Part shown: positions 1 through 8,600 of the stretch, piece after piece
Position numbering within the stretch: the stretch's first letter is position 1
Layout of the letters: each line of letters begins with the position of its first letter
Source of the DNA: CAYRJD01 sp965205925
GTDB taxonomy: Bacteria > Actinomycetota > Acidimicrobiia > Acidimicrobiales > Poriferisodalaceae
Reading direction: 5' to 3'
Length of the DNA stretch: 64,000 nt
Assembly: GCA_965205925.1 (NCBI GenBank)
Contig: OZ242183.1
Span: 558,001 to 622,000, forward strand
Notes under the pieces: model-generated
The model's database searches: none
What the model was told of the DNA's origin: nothing
What the model saw: the letters and a program-made list of their open reading frames with translations, nothing else
Translations under genes and position numbers: made by a program

Positions 1-216
1 CTCAAAAAATGGCGAGTCGCGGTCTACTAATAGTGAGATGCGTTCTCGTACGGGGTTTTTCCCACGTGAACGCATGCGATCCATCGCTGCGTGGCCGCCA
101 CCCTCGGCAGCGGCTTTTTGCAGCTCATCGATTTCGTCTAACTGCTCGACCATGTCGGCGCAGTTCTTGACGAACCAATCGGCGGTGGTGTCGATGTAAG
201 AGCTCAGGACTGGCAA
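1..216 (-). CDS. Acyl-CoA carboxylase carboxyltransferase subunit, N-terminus (partial)
   Basis: Reading leftwards from a TTG at 216 there is an open frame of 72 codons that runs off the window edge. It contains RSRGKNPVRERISLLVDRDS followed by PFFE, which is the conserved N-terminal signature (RGK-x-x-x-RER-x-x-LLD-x-x-SPF-E) of biotin-dependent acyl-CoA carboxylase beta subunits of the propionyl-/methylcrotonyl-CoA carboxylase type. These enzymes move carboxyl from biotin to acyl-CoA in branched-chain amino acid or odd-chain acid breakdown. The TTG is chosen because a GGAG lies about ten bases upstream and no ATG fits. The gene is divergent from the O-methyltransferase, so the 115 bases between them should hold both promoters. 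The exact acyl-CoA substrate cannot be told from this fragment. Confidence 0.8.
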   Translation of the reverse strand, partial: MPVLSSYIDTTADWFVKNCADMVEQLDEIDELQKAAAEGGGHAAMDRMRSRGKNPVRERISLLVDRDSPFFE

Positions 217-331
217 ATGAACTACTCCGTGGATTCTTGTGGATGTCGCGACAGGCATTTTGCTACATCGCTGTTAACAACGCTGGACAACGCTGAACAT
301 TGTGCCGTGACGCTGAATACCCTGCGACAGT

Positions 332-1000
332 GTGAGTGATACAGACGCCTTCGTTTTAGAGGACGTTGCTACTTACTGCGCTAAGAGTTCGTTAGCACCT
401 GACTCATTGCAGTTAGCTCAGATAGCTGAAACTAAACGATTAGGCGGTGTTTCTCGCATGCAGATCGGTGCGCTGCAGGGTGCATTTATGAGCATGCTGA
501 CCGCTGCACTGGCTCCGCAGTTTGTGGTGGAGATCGGCACATTCACCGGTTATTCATCGTTGGCGATGGCACGTTATTTGCCGTCAGAAGGGCGAATGCT
601 GTGCTGCGATGTGTCGCAAGAATGGACTGCGATAGCCCAGCGTTACTGGAACCAAGCCGGAGTACAAGAGGCAATAGAGCTCCGACTTGCCCCAGCGTTA
701 GACACCTTGACCGGACGAGCTGGGCCAGGATTAGCCGAATACCCGCTCGTTGATTTGGCGTTCATTGATGCCGACAAGACCAACTACATCAACTACTACG
801 AGGCTCTTGTGGCGCGGCTTTCGCCGCGTGGCGTGATCTTGGTGGACAACGTGCTTTGGAGTGGACGGGTGCTTGACAACACCGACACCAGTGAAGACAC
901 TGCTGCGTTGCGAGATTTCAATGAGCATGTGAAATTCGACGAACGGGTGCGGGTGGTGATGTTGCCGATAGGCGACGGCCTGACGATGATCACGCAATGA
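332..1000 (+). CDS. Class I SAM-dependent O-methyltransferase (caffeoyl-CoA OMT-like)
   Basis: The 222-residue product has the usual length and order of motifs of the cation-dependent O-methyltransferase family (COG4122). The SAM-binding loop VVEIGTFTGYSS is at about residues 65-76, the metal/catalytic segment FIDADKTNY at 144-152, and VDNVLWSG at 171-178. Members methylate hydroxyl groups of small catechol-like molecules or act in secondary metabolism; the substrate here is unknown. Translation starts at GTG 332. The stop lies seven bases before the ATG of the next gene, so the two are probably co-transcribed. The protein is soluble with no signal peptide. Confidence 0.87.
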   Translation: MSDTDAFVLEDVATYCAKSSLAPDSLQLAQIAETKRLGGVSRMQIGALQGAFMSMLTAALAPQFVVEIGTFTGYSSLAMARYLPSEGRMLCCDVSQEWTAIAQRYWNQAGVQEAIELRLAPALDTLTGRAGPGLAEYPLVDLAFIDADKTNYINYYEALVARLSPRGVILVDNVLWSGRVLDNTDTSEDTAALRDFNEHVKFDERVRVVMLPIGDGLTMITQ

Positions 1001-1007
1001 GTTCGCA

Positions 1008-1802
1008 ATGAGCTCGACCGAGGCTTCCGCTTCAAGCTCGTGGGATCGCATCACCAAACCGCTTGAACGCCCAGACGTTGACCGGCGTTATCAGCTCTGG
1101 GTTTGCCCGCCGTCGGGCTATGACGATTCTCGCAGCTATCCACTGATCTTCTGCTTAGATGCCCCGTGGACTTTCGGTACCGCTACCGACACGGCCAGGC
1201 TGCTTGGACTAGCCAAGCAGATTCCACGAGCCATAGTCGCTGGCGTTGCACATGACACCTACATGCGTGACGTGGTGGAGCAAAGAGCTATCGATTTCAC
1301 GGTGACTCCAGCCACCTCGCCCCCAGCCATAGGTGTGAAAACACCTGCCGAACAGCTTGGAGGTGCGGAAGCATTTCGTGTTTGGTTAGCCGAGACAGTG
1401 CTGCCCCTGCTGCGAGCCGACTATTCGGTAAGCACTATCACGCTGGTGGGGCATTCGTTTAGCGCGATGTTTGGCGTGCACGTGCTGCTAACGGATTGCA
1501 CGATGTTTGACGGATACCTGCTGGCCAGCCCGTCGGTGTGGTGGGACGACAAGGTGCTGCTAAAGCGTGAGACGCAGTTTGCGGCCACTGGCGCGGGTTT
1601 GCCCGTAAAGGTCTATATGTCTATGGCGGCGGGGGAGACCGATGAACTGTCGGCTCATCCAGAGTTTCACCGACAGTTTGCGAGCCGAAACTATGACGGG
1701 CTTGAGCTGGAGTGGGATTGCTTCGAAGGTGAGAACCATTCCTCGGTTGTTAGTGCGGCGATTAATCGTGGGTTACGGTTTTTACTAGCCAACCCTGGCT
1801 AG
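1008..1802 (+). CDS. Alpha/beta hydrolase, predicted esterase (COG2819-like)
   Basis: A 264-residue protein with the pattern of the esterase D / IroE-like alpha/beta hydrolases. It has an N-terminal beta-rich segment (YPLIFCLDAPW), the nucleophile elbow GHSFS with Ser150, and a C-terminal histidine in GENHSSV at about residue 244. The acid residue is probably D212 or E213 in the AAGETDEL segment. The family hydrolyses esters and sometimes siderophore trilactones. No signal peptide is seen, so it is likely cytoplasmic. It starts seven bases after the O-methyltransferase stop and probably shares its transcript. The substrate cannot be inferred. Confidence 0.75.
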   Translation: MSSTEASASSSWDRITKPLERPDVDRRYQLWVCPPSGYDDSRSYPLIFCLDAPWTFGTATDTARLLGLAKQIPRAIVAGVAHDTYMRDVVEQRAIDFTVTPATSPPAIGVKTPAEQLGGAEAFRVWLAETVLPLLRADYSVSTITLVGHSFSAMFGVHVLLTDCTMFDGYLLASPSVWWDDKVLLKRETQFAATGAGLPVKVYMSMAAGETDELSAHPEFHRQFASRNYDGLELEWDCFEGENHSSVVSAAINRGLRFLLANPG

Positions 1803-1873
1803 TAGCCGGTTCCAGCTCGGCGCGGCCAGCTATAGCTCGGCGCGCCAATACACATCTGCGGCAGAATACGCGT

Positions 1874-3082
1874 ATGGCACCCAACTCAGCTACCGCTACT
1901 ACATCTGCCAGCTCTGCATCAGCCAGCAGAGCTACTCGCTCGCTAAGCGGTCCGCTCGCGAGTAACGGCACCGTGCCGGTCTATGACGCTGACGCACACA
2001 TCGCCGAGCCGCCGTCGGTATGGCAGGAATATGCCGACCCAAAGTTCCGTGATCTGGTGTTGCAGTGCCGTGTCGAATCTTCGAATGGCGCCAAGGTTGA
2101 CGCCGCGTTTGCCGAAGGCAAAAAGCTCCGCAACGGCATCGCTCCCGCTTGCATACCGCACGCTTATGGCACCGACGTCACCTGGGAAGACATCGTGCCA
2201 GGCAGCTACGACCCTGCCGAGCGGATCAAGGTAATGGATGCCGAAGGTCTGTCTGCTGCGCTGATGTTTCCGTCTCTGCATCTGCTGTCGGGCGACATCG
2301 TCGCTGGCGACGTTGCCGTTGCTAACGCGCGTGCCTACAACCGCTGGATGGCCGACTTTGTCTCCGAAAACCCTGAACGCTTGTTTGGTATGGGTGTGTG
2401 TCCACTGCAGTCACCAGATGAAGCGGTAGCGATCATCACTGAGTGCGCCGAGGCATCAATGACGGGCATAACTTTTCGTCCCGAGCGTTACGGCGGTATG
2501 GAGTTGTTTTCACCGGAGATGGACAAGGTGTTCTCAGCGGCCGAAGACTGTGATTTAACCGTCGGCATTCACGGCAGCTTCGGGTCGTCCATGCCGAGTT
2601 TCGCTAAAACCAGGTATGAAAACCAGTTCTTCGTTCACATGGTGTGTCATCCGTTTGAGCAGATGGCTTCGGTGATGGAGGTGGTCGCTAGCGGCATTTT
2701 GGACGATCATCCCAAGCTGCGAGTGGGATTTTTTGAGTCGGGACTGGGCTGGTTGCCGTATTGGTTGGATCGGCTTGATGAGCACAAGCAAGCCATGTCG
2801 CATCTGGTGCCACGTCTGAAGCGCGAGCCGACGGAGGTTTTTTCAACCCAGTGTTTTGTGACGATGGAGGCGTGTGAGGGTGAGGCGTTTGAGCAGGTGG
2901 CACAGATGGGTTTGGCGCACACCGTGGTGTGGGGTTCGGACTATCCGCATTATGACTGCACCTATCCAGGCGCGCTAAAGGAGCTAGACGACACATTTGC
3001 AGGCTTCAAAAACGAAAAGCTGCAGGCGCAGCGAAACGAAGTGATCTACACCAATGCGCGCCGATTTATGGGCCTGAGCTAA
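1874..3082 (+). CDS. Amidohydrolase family protein (ACMSD-like)
   Basis: The 402-residue product begins with a Ser/Ala/Thr-rich low-complexity leader of about 33 residues. It then enters the amidohydrolase-2 fold with YDADAHIAEP (residues 37-46), the DADxHxxEP opening typical of actinobacterial ACMSD-like proteins. GIHGSFG in the middle and WGSDYPHYD near the C-terminus supply the other metal-site His and Asp. Such enzymes catalyse metal-dependent decarboxylation or hydrolysis of aromatic or cyclic acids. The leader is compositionally unlike the domain, so translation could start later. It is followed 16 bases on by a dienelactone hydrolase, which suggests a role in aromatic ring breakdown, but this is inference. 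Confidence 0.82.
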   Translation: MAPNSATATTSASSASASRATRSLSGPLASNGTVPVYDADAHIAEPPSVWQEYADPKFRDLVLQCRVESSNGAKVDAAFAEGKKLRNGIAPACIPHAYGTDVTWEDIVPGSYDPAERIKVMDAEGLSAALMFPSLHLLSGDIVAGDVAVANARAYNRWMADFVSENPERLFGMGVCPLQSPDEAVAIITECAEASMTGITFRPERYGGMELFSPEMDKVFSAAEDCDLTVGIHGSFGSSMPSFAKTRYENQFFVHMVCHPFEQMASVMEVVASGILDDHPKLRVGFFESGLGWLPYWLDRLDEHKQAMSHLVPRLKREPTEVFSTQCFVTMEACEGEAFEQVAQMGLAHTVVWGSDYPHYDCTYPGALKELDDTFAGFKNEKLQAQRNEVIYTNARRFMGLS

Positions 3083-3089
3083 GCCTGAG

Positions 3090-3125
3090 CAGGACATAAT
3101 GCAAGACATGACGCAGGACATGACG
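3090..3125 (+). repeat. Three degenerate 12-base tandem units at a gene start
   Basis: Units at 3090-3101, 3102-3113 and 3114-3125 read CAGGACATAATG, CAAGACATGACG and CAGGACATGACG. They straddle the start of the dienelactone hydrolase gene and create several in-frame ATG codons. This is one of several short tandem repeats, mostly of 12 bases, near gene boundaries in this window. Confidence 0.7.
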
Positions 3126-3821
3126 CATAGCGAAACAATCACTCTGACAGCGGCTGACGGCAACAAGTTCAGCGCATACACCGCTGAGCCAGTTGGCACT
3201 GCTGATGGCAGTGGCGCTATTAAGGGTGGCATAGTCGTAGTGCAGGAAATCTTCGGCGTAAACGATCACATCCGGTCTGTGGCCGACGGATATGCCGCCG
3301 AGGGCTATCTAGCGATCGCTCCCGCCTTGTTTGACCGTGTGGAGCCAGGAGTAGAGCTGGGCTACGACGCTGAGGGCCTCGAAAAGGGCATTGAAATCGC
3401 CTTCAATGGCCTAACAATGGATGCCGTAATGGCTGATGTGTCAGCGGCCGCGCAAATAGCTGCGGGGGCTGGGTCGGTTGGCATAGTCGGTTATTGCTGG
3501 GGCGGGACGATTTGTTACGTGGCTGCGGCTCGCTTGGTCGACCAGATTTCAGCGGCTTCGGGCTATTACGGCGGGCAGATCATGCCGCACATTGATGAGC
3601 AGCCAGTTGCGCCTTTGATTCTGCATTTTGGTAGTGAAGATGCGAGCATCCCTTTAGATGACGCAAACACCATCGCCGATCGTTGGCCAGATGTGAAGGT
3701 GCACATCTATGAAGGTTCCGACCATGGTTTCAACTGCGATGCTCGACCCAGCTTTCATCCCGAGGCTGCGGCATTAGCCAAACAGCGCACCTTGAGCCTT
3801 TTTGCAGAGTTTCTTGGCTAG
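3099..3821 (+). CDS. Dienelactone hydrolase family protein
   Basis: A 240-residue protein matching carboxymethylenebutenolidase in length and motifs. It has VVVQEIFGVNDHIR (about residues 46-59, including the conserved Glu and the oxyanion region), the cysteine nucleophile in GYCWGG (Cys133), the Asp in SEDASIP, and the catalytic His in SDHGFNC. The family hydrolyses dienelactone to maleylacetate in chlorocatechol/hydroxyquinol pathways, though many members act on other lactones or esters. The gene lies 16 bases after the amidohydrolase. The start is uncertain because a 12-base repeat supplies ATGs at 3099, 3108 and 3120; the domain needs only the last. Confidence 0.88.
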   Translation: MQDMTQDMTHSETITLTAADGNKFSAYTAEPVGTADGSGAIKGGIVVVQEIFGVNDHIRSVADGYAAEGYLAIAPALFDRVEPGVELGYDAEGLEKGIEIAFNGLTMDAVMADVSAAAQIAAGAGSVGIVGYCWGGTICYVAAARLVDQISAASGYYGGQIMPHIDEQPVAPLILHFGSEDASIPLDDANTIADRWPDVKVHIYEGSDHGFNCDARPSFHPEAAALAKQRTLSLFAEFLG

Positions 3822-3845
3822 AGCTAGGTCTAACTAGAGGGCTAG

Positions 3846-4796
3846 CTAGCTAGCACCATCAGCGGATCCGAGCACCACCACGCCTTGATTAACCGCGGGA
3901 TTGCCGTCTTCGGCTAGCACCTGGAAACGCACCGCACGCTGCGCCTTAGCGGCTTCGCCAGCAATCTCACTAGCAATTTCGTTATCAGGCAGTTTCAGCT
4001 CCACCTCGTCGTGTATTCGCACGGTCAGTGTTGAAGGCATCAACACCATCGCCGCGAATCGCCCGCAGATGCGTCTCACCAACTCGGGTTGACCAGGGGC
4101 TAGCTCACGCAGCACCGCCGACACACCCAATGCCAGGGTCGCGGTGCCATGCAAGATGATTGCTGGCAATCCGGCCTTTTCGGCTACCGCGGCATCGGTG
4201 TGAATCGGATTCCAAATGCGCGCACCTTCTGTATAGATGTGAGCGGCATTCGCAGCCACGGGTACCGTAACGTCTGCTAGCGGAGTTTGCGCTAGCGCGC
4301 CAAGTTCTTCCCACAGCGGCGTTGGTTCGTCAGGGTCGGGTCTGTCTTGACCAGATGTCTCCACGCCCAGATAAATGCCGCCCTGATAGGTGGTGCAAAT
4401 CGGTTGACCGTCAGCGTCGATTGTTTCTACACGCAGGGAGGAGTACGCGCCAGGTTTGCGCTGCTGCACACCGGCGTAGGTAAGTGAAGTGCTAAGCGTG
4501 TCGCCCGGGCGCACTAGCCGATGCACAACCATGTCATGGGAGCTATGCACCGATCGTCGTGTCTCATCGGGAGTAATGCCCCAAGTCTCTGCGAGATCTC
4601 GCCCGGACACGATTACAGGCCATTCAACGCATACCGGAAACACCGGATGCGCCACTACGCCTTGGCTACGAAGGGTGTCTAGGTAGCAGGGATCGGTGTC
4701 GCCCAGCGAGGCGCTGTAAGACATCGTCCAGCGGGTGTCCACCTCGTGTGTGATAGGGCCGATCGTGTTGCCAACCATGTCAGTGGGAACTGGCAT
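3846..4796 (-). CDS. MaoC-family double hot-dog hydratase
   Basis: The 316-residue product has two hot-dog halves. The N-terminal half carries WTMSYSASLGDTDPCYLDT, and the C-terminal half carries the hydratase-2 motif NPIHTDAAVAEKAGLPAIIL followed by HG (Asn/His/Asp constellation). This architecture is that of MaoC-like enoyl-CoA hydratases / (R)-specific hydratases and 3-hydroxyacyl-ACP dehydratase HadAB fusions of Actinobacteria. It probably hydrates a 2-enoyl-CoA in lipid or steroid side-chain metabolism. It is divergent from plsC with only about ten bases between the outermost possible starts, which argues for a later plsC start. The precise substrate is unknown. Confidence 0.82.
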   Translation of the reverse strand: MPVPTDMVGNTIGPITHEVDTRWTMSYSASLGDTDPCYLDTLRSQGVVAHPVFPVCVEWPVIVSGRDLAETWGITPDETRRSVHSSHDMVVHRLVRPGDTLSTSLTYAGVQQRKPGAYSSLRVETIDADGQPICTTYQGGIYLGVETSGQDRPDPDEPTPLWEELGALAQTPLADVTVPVAANAAHIYTEGARIWNPIHTDAAVAEKAGLPAIILHGTATLALGVSAVLRELAPGQPELVRRICGRFAAMVLMPSTLTVRIHDEVELKLPDNEIASEIAGEAAKAQRAVRFQVLAEDGNPAVNQGVVVLGSADGAS

Positions 4797-4806
4797 TTGA
4801 GCCTCC

Positions 4807-5598
4807 TTGTGTGCGAGCTATTTTGCCTGGATCTGCTTCGGGGCTAACTTCACATCCGTGAATAGCGCTAACGCTGGTAGCGGATCAGGCCACGGCCACG
4901 CATGGAAAGTAAACAAGCTACGGAGCGATCCGGCGTTGTTCTCCAGCGATGGTCCAATCGGTGAGCTGGTGTTCAGGTTTTGCAGAATGCTTTTGCGCTC
5001 TTCGCTGTTTCCTTGGTTTCGAGTGCGATATGTCGGCGAAGAAAGGCTTAGGCGCCCAGGTGCGTTCATCATCGCACCGGTACATCGCTCTCATCTTGAC
5101 GGACCGTTGGTTGGCAGCCTGACGCATCGCAAGGTGCGTTATTTAGGCAAAGAGGCGTTGTTTAGACCTGCGATTCTTGGTTGGCTAATGAGGGCGGTCG
5201 GAACGTTTCCGGTAAAGCGTGGCACTGCCGACTTGAGCGCGATGAAGGTGGGTAAGCGCCTGCTGGATGAAGGCAATGTAATGCTGGTATTTCCTGAGGG
5301 CGGTCGCCAGCCGGTGGGAGACGTTGGTGAGATGTTTGACGGAGCGGCCTGGTTAGCCGCAAAAGCCAAGGTGCCAGTGGTGCCAGTGGGCATCACCGGC
5401 TCAGGTGAGGCGTTGGCGCCGGGATTGAACTTTCCTAAGCGCACGCAAGTAGCGGTAGTGGTTGGTGACGAAATGAGCATGCCGACCGCCGCCGATGGTG
5501 GACCAGCCACTCGCGACGACATGCGAGCCTGGACCAAGCAGTTAAAGGCAAACCTGCAGCAGTGCCAGCGCCTAGCCAAAGAGCTAGGGGAGCAGTAG
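4807..5598 (+). CDS. plsC: 1-acyl-sn-glycerol-3-phosphate acyltransferase
   Basis: The protein carries the PlsC acyltransferase motifs: HRSHLDG (HxxxxD, catalytic His and Asp), then GTFPVKRG, and FPEGGR (the FPEGxR motif III). It transfers an acyl chain to lysophosphatidic acid, giving phosphatidic acid at the membrane. The longest frame starts at TTG 4807 (263 residues), but its first 17 residues look unlike the family and would leave almost no room for a promoter opposite the MaoC gene. GTG 4858 is a plausible true start. The gene is convergent with the restriction-modification gene. A lysophospholipid acyltransferase of slightly different specificity is possible. Confidence 0.85.
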   Translation: MCASYFAWICFGANFTSVNSANAGSGSGHGHAWKVNKLRSDPALFSSDGPIGELVFRFCRMLLRSSLFPWFRVRYVGEERLRRPGAFIIAPVHRSHLDGPLVGSLTHRKVRYLGKEALFRPAILGWLMRAVGTFPVKRGTADLSAMKVGKRLLDEGNVMLVFPEGGRQPVGDVGEMFDGAAWLAAKAKVPVVPVGITGSGEALAPGLNFPKRTQVAVVVGDEMSMPTAADGGPATRDDMRAWTKQLKANLQQCQRLAKELGEQ

Positions 5599-5618
5599 CA
5601 AACCCGCTGTTGCTGTTG
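5593..5618 (+). terminator. Possible hairpin terminator between plsC and the type ISP gene
   Basis: CAGTAGCAA at 5593-5601 can pair with TTGCTGTTG at 5610-5618 over nine positions (two G-U pairs on the plus-strand RNA) around an eight-base loop. It overlaps the plsC stop. No T-run follows, so it could only be a weak or Rho-independent-like stop. Pairing is worse on the other strand. Confidence 0.25.
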
Positions 5619-5625
5619 ATCTTGC

Positions 5626-8600
5626 TTAGTTGTCGTCCAGGGGCATGGCCGGCAGGTTGGTGACTATCTGTGCGGTCTCTACCGACACTCGCACCAGTCG
5701 AAGCAAGTGCAGCACCAGCTTGTGAGCGTCCTCATCGGCCTCCCAAACGTGCCATTTGTTGGGATCGTTAATGATGTGTGAGTCCTTAGCGGTGGTTATC
5801 TGCAGCTGTGCTACGGCCCACTCCAGTGGTGTCCTGCCGTTAACGATGTAGGGGGCAAGGCCAGTGGTGTCATCTTGCGAGGCGGCTAGGGGAGTGTCAG
5901 GGGCATCGTCACCGGTGTAGGGGTTGCCTGCTACCGCAGGGATGCCGACAATTTGGCAACGTTCGTTGACGGCTAGCACCGAGCGATCTTGTGTTTTATA
6001 ACCAGAGCCTCTTGCGGTTGGCAACTTGCCCCAGCGCAGTTTTGGGTTAATCCGATAAACGCTTGCATCGCTAACAGTCTCAGCGGTTAGAAGCTCACCT
6101 TCGTGTTCTTCCTGGCCGATTTTTACTTTTAGCGGCCATGGGTCTATGTGCTCGTAGTTGAGATGAAGCGACATTAACTGTTCGCCTGCAACACAAAACT
6201 TGCTGAAGTCGGTATTTCTTGCAAGTGCTATGCGAGGCAGGTATTTGGTTAGCTCGGTTGCGTATTTGTCTCGCCAGTCTTGCGCGTGAAGTGCTCCGTA
6301 GAGATAGTGCCAGATGTCGTCTTTTGTTATTGAGTTATCTTTGTAGTGATCGCGAAAATGCTCTAACGCCCAGTCGGTGATGTTGTCGATTCTGCCGTAC
6401 TCGTCTGGCTGGTTTCCGCCGATCAGATCCGGAACCTCTATCCCTGGCATCGGTGGGGTAGTTCCGTCGGCCGAGCTCACCGTTTGCTCGGATAGGCGTA
6501 GCGAGGGACCGCTTGGCCCGAGTCCATGAGGTGCAAATCCGGAGTGGTGTCCGTAGCCAGCACCGAGAAGGGCACCGTCGCTCCCTTCCCCGTATGGCTT
6601 ATCGCTACGTTCTCCCGGGAAGGCAAATCTCGGTAAGACCTGCCCCCCCCCCCTCTGGATATTCAAATCAGGGGTAGTTTCGGTAGCTAGCGCTCCAAAA
6701 TCTCCAGCGCCGCTTATAATAATACCGGTGTTGGCTGTAGCTCCCGTAGGGAAAATTTTGGGGATTTGGGCTAGGTTTGAGATTATTTTCGGATCGTAAT
6801 ATAGGTTAGTTTTAACGAACGGTCGGTAATGAGTTTCTCTTATAAGTTTTGCGCTGAACTTGATTTCTCCGTTGGTTTCCCGATCTTGCTCGATGTCACG
6901 ATTGAGACACTTTTTGTCGTATCTAATCCACTTAAATCTTGATAAGTTGTTATTTTCTGTAGCATTTTCAAAGGTAGTTATCTTATCGATTAGGTTTTGT
7001 CGGATGTCTTCACGATAGGCAAGCATTTTTCTTAGCCGCACATCCAAGGCCTGAAAGTCAAAGCCATAAAGCCAGTCGTCTTTACCAGTAGCAATACCTA
7101 GGGAGTAAAGTCCGGTCAGTACTTGTTGCGAAGGGTTTCTTGCTTTTTTGTCTTGGATGGTGTCAAGCTTGTTGGATTTTCCAGTTTTGTTTGCAGTCTC
7201 AAGCAGTGTTTCAAAGCTAGCTTGATCTTGATTTAGCCAGTCGTGGTTCTTGTCCGGGTAAATCGTTTTCCAGTCTTCAGGGTTTAGCTCAGCTGCCTTG
7301 GTAGCATTTATCGCTGAAAGCTTTTGTGCTTGGCTTAAGTAGTCGTCAACCTCACGATAATGAACTTTAAACGATTCTGCATTAGCCGGGTTCTTCACAA
7401 GAAGTAATAGGCAAACTCCTTGCCTGGTCGATCCACCGAAAACTCCTACTCCTTCTTTTTTCCCAGGCTCTCCAAAGAGGTAGGCATTTCCTCGCAGGTT
7501 GTAGACCCATGCCGATGCAAACTCTTCTTCAAAGCATGCTCTGATTCCGGCCTCTGTATTACCAGTAAGCAGTGAGTTCGGCAGAATAAACCCGACTATT
7601 CCGCCAGTGTCGGTGTCTATTCTGTCTGTTGCCCAACGCAGTGCCTTGACATAGCTGTTATAGAGGAATCTTTTCAAGGTAGCTGTTGAGTGTGCTGCAT
7701 ACGTTTCACTGATTCTTTGTTCTAATTTAGCGTGTTGAACGTTTGGGTTATCATCGCCAGTAGTTTTTTGGCCTGCCGACCAAGGAGGGTTGCTCATAAC
7801 GATACGCATTTTTTTGTTGGACTGGCTAAGCTTTCGCTCGTGATTTTCTTTTAGGGGGGAGCTCATGGAAAGCAGAGTATTTTCTTGCTTAAGATGGCCA
7901 ATAAGATTAAAGGTATCCGTAAGAACTAGGTTCTGGAAAGGCTCGTAGTCGGAACCTGGGTTACGTTGTTTGTAACCCTCTTCGATTTTTATAGACGAGA
8001 TAAAATATGCCAGCAGCAGAATTTCATGAGCATGAAGCTCGTGAGAGTATTTTTCTTCAAGACCTTCGTCGCCTATTAAGTATGGGCTGGTTTCGTCATC
8101 AGGGTCGGTGCGAATCGTAAGCAACCTGTTTAAAAACGTACCCGTACCGGAAAATGGCTCAATGATGTTTATGTCTTTGTCTGTTAGGCTTTTACCAAAC
8201 ACTTTGCGAGATATCTCGTCGGTTGACCTAAGCACAAAATCGACAAGCTCAACAGGAGTATATGCAACCCCAAGTTGCGCAAACTGTTTAGGCATAGCAG
8301 TCTGAAAGAAGTTTTCATAAAGTTTTAGCAAGACCTCTAACCGACCCTCGCTATCGCTATCATCTATACCAGCCAGAACGGTTTCGACACTTTTGTAGAA
8401 TGGTTCTAAGCGCTGCGCTTGTTCTCCTCGCAGGTCTGCTTCACCTAACGAGTCAAGATCATCTAATACTTCGTCTAAGGCGCGTGAAAGCGGGTTGTGC
8501 TCTGCAAAGTTATTGCCTCTAAACAGTGCCTCAAATACCGGAAGGGTCACGACATATTGGGCAAGCATCTCGGTCAGGTCGTTCGCTGATACATCTCCAT

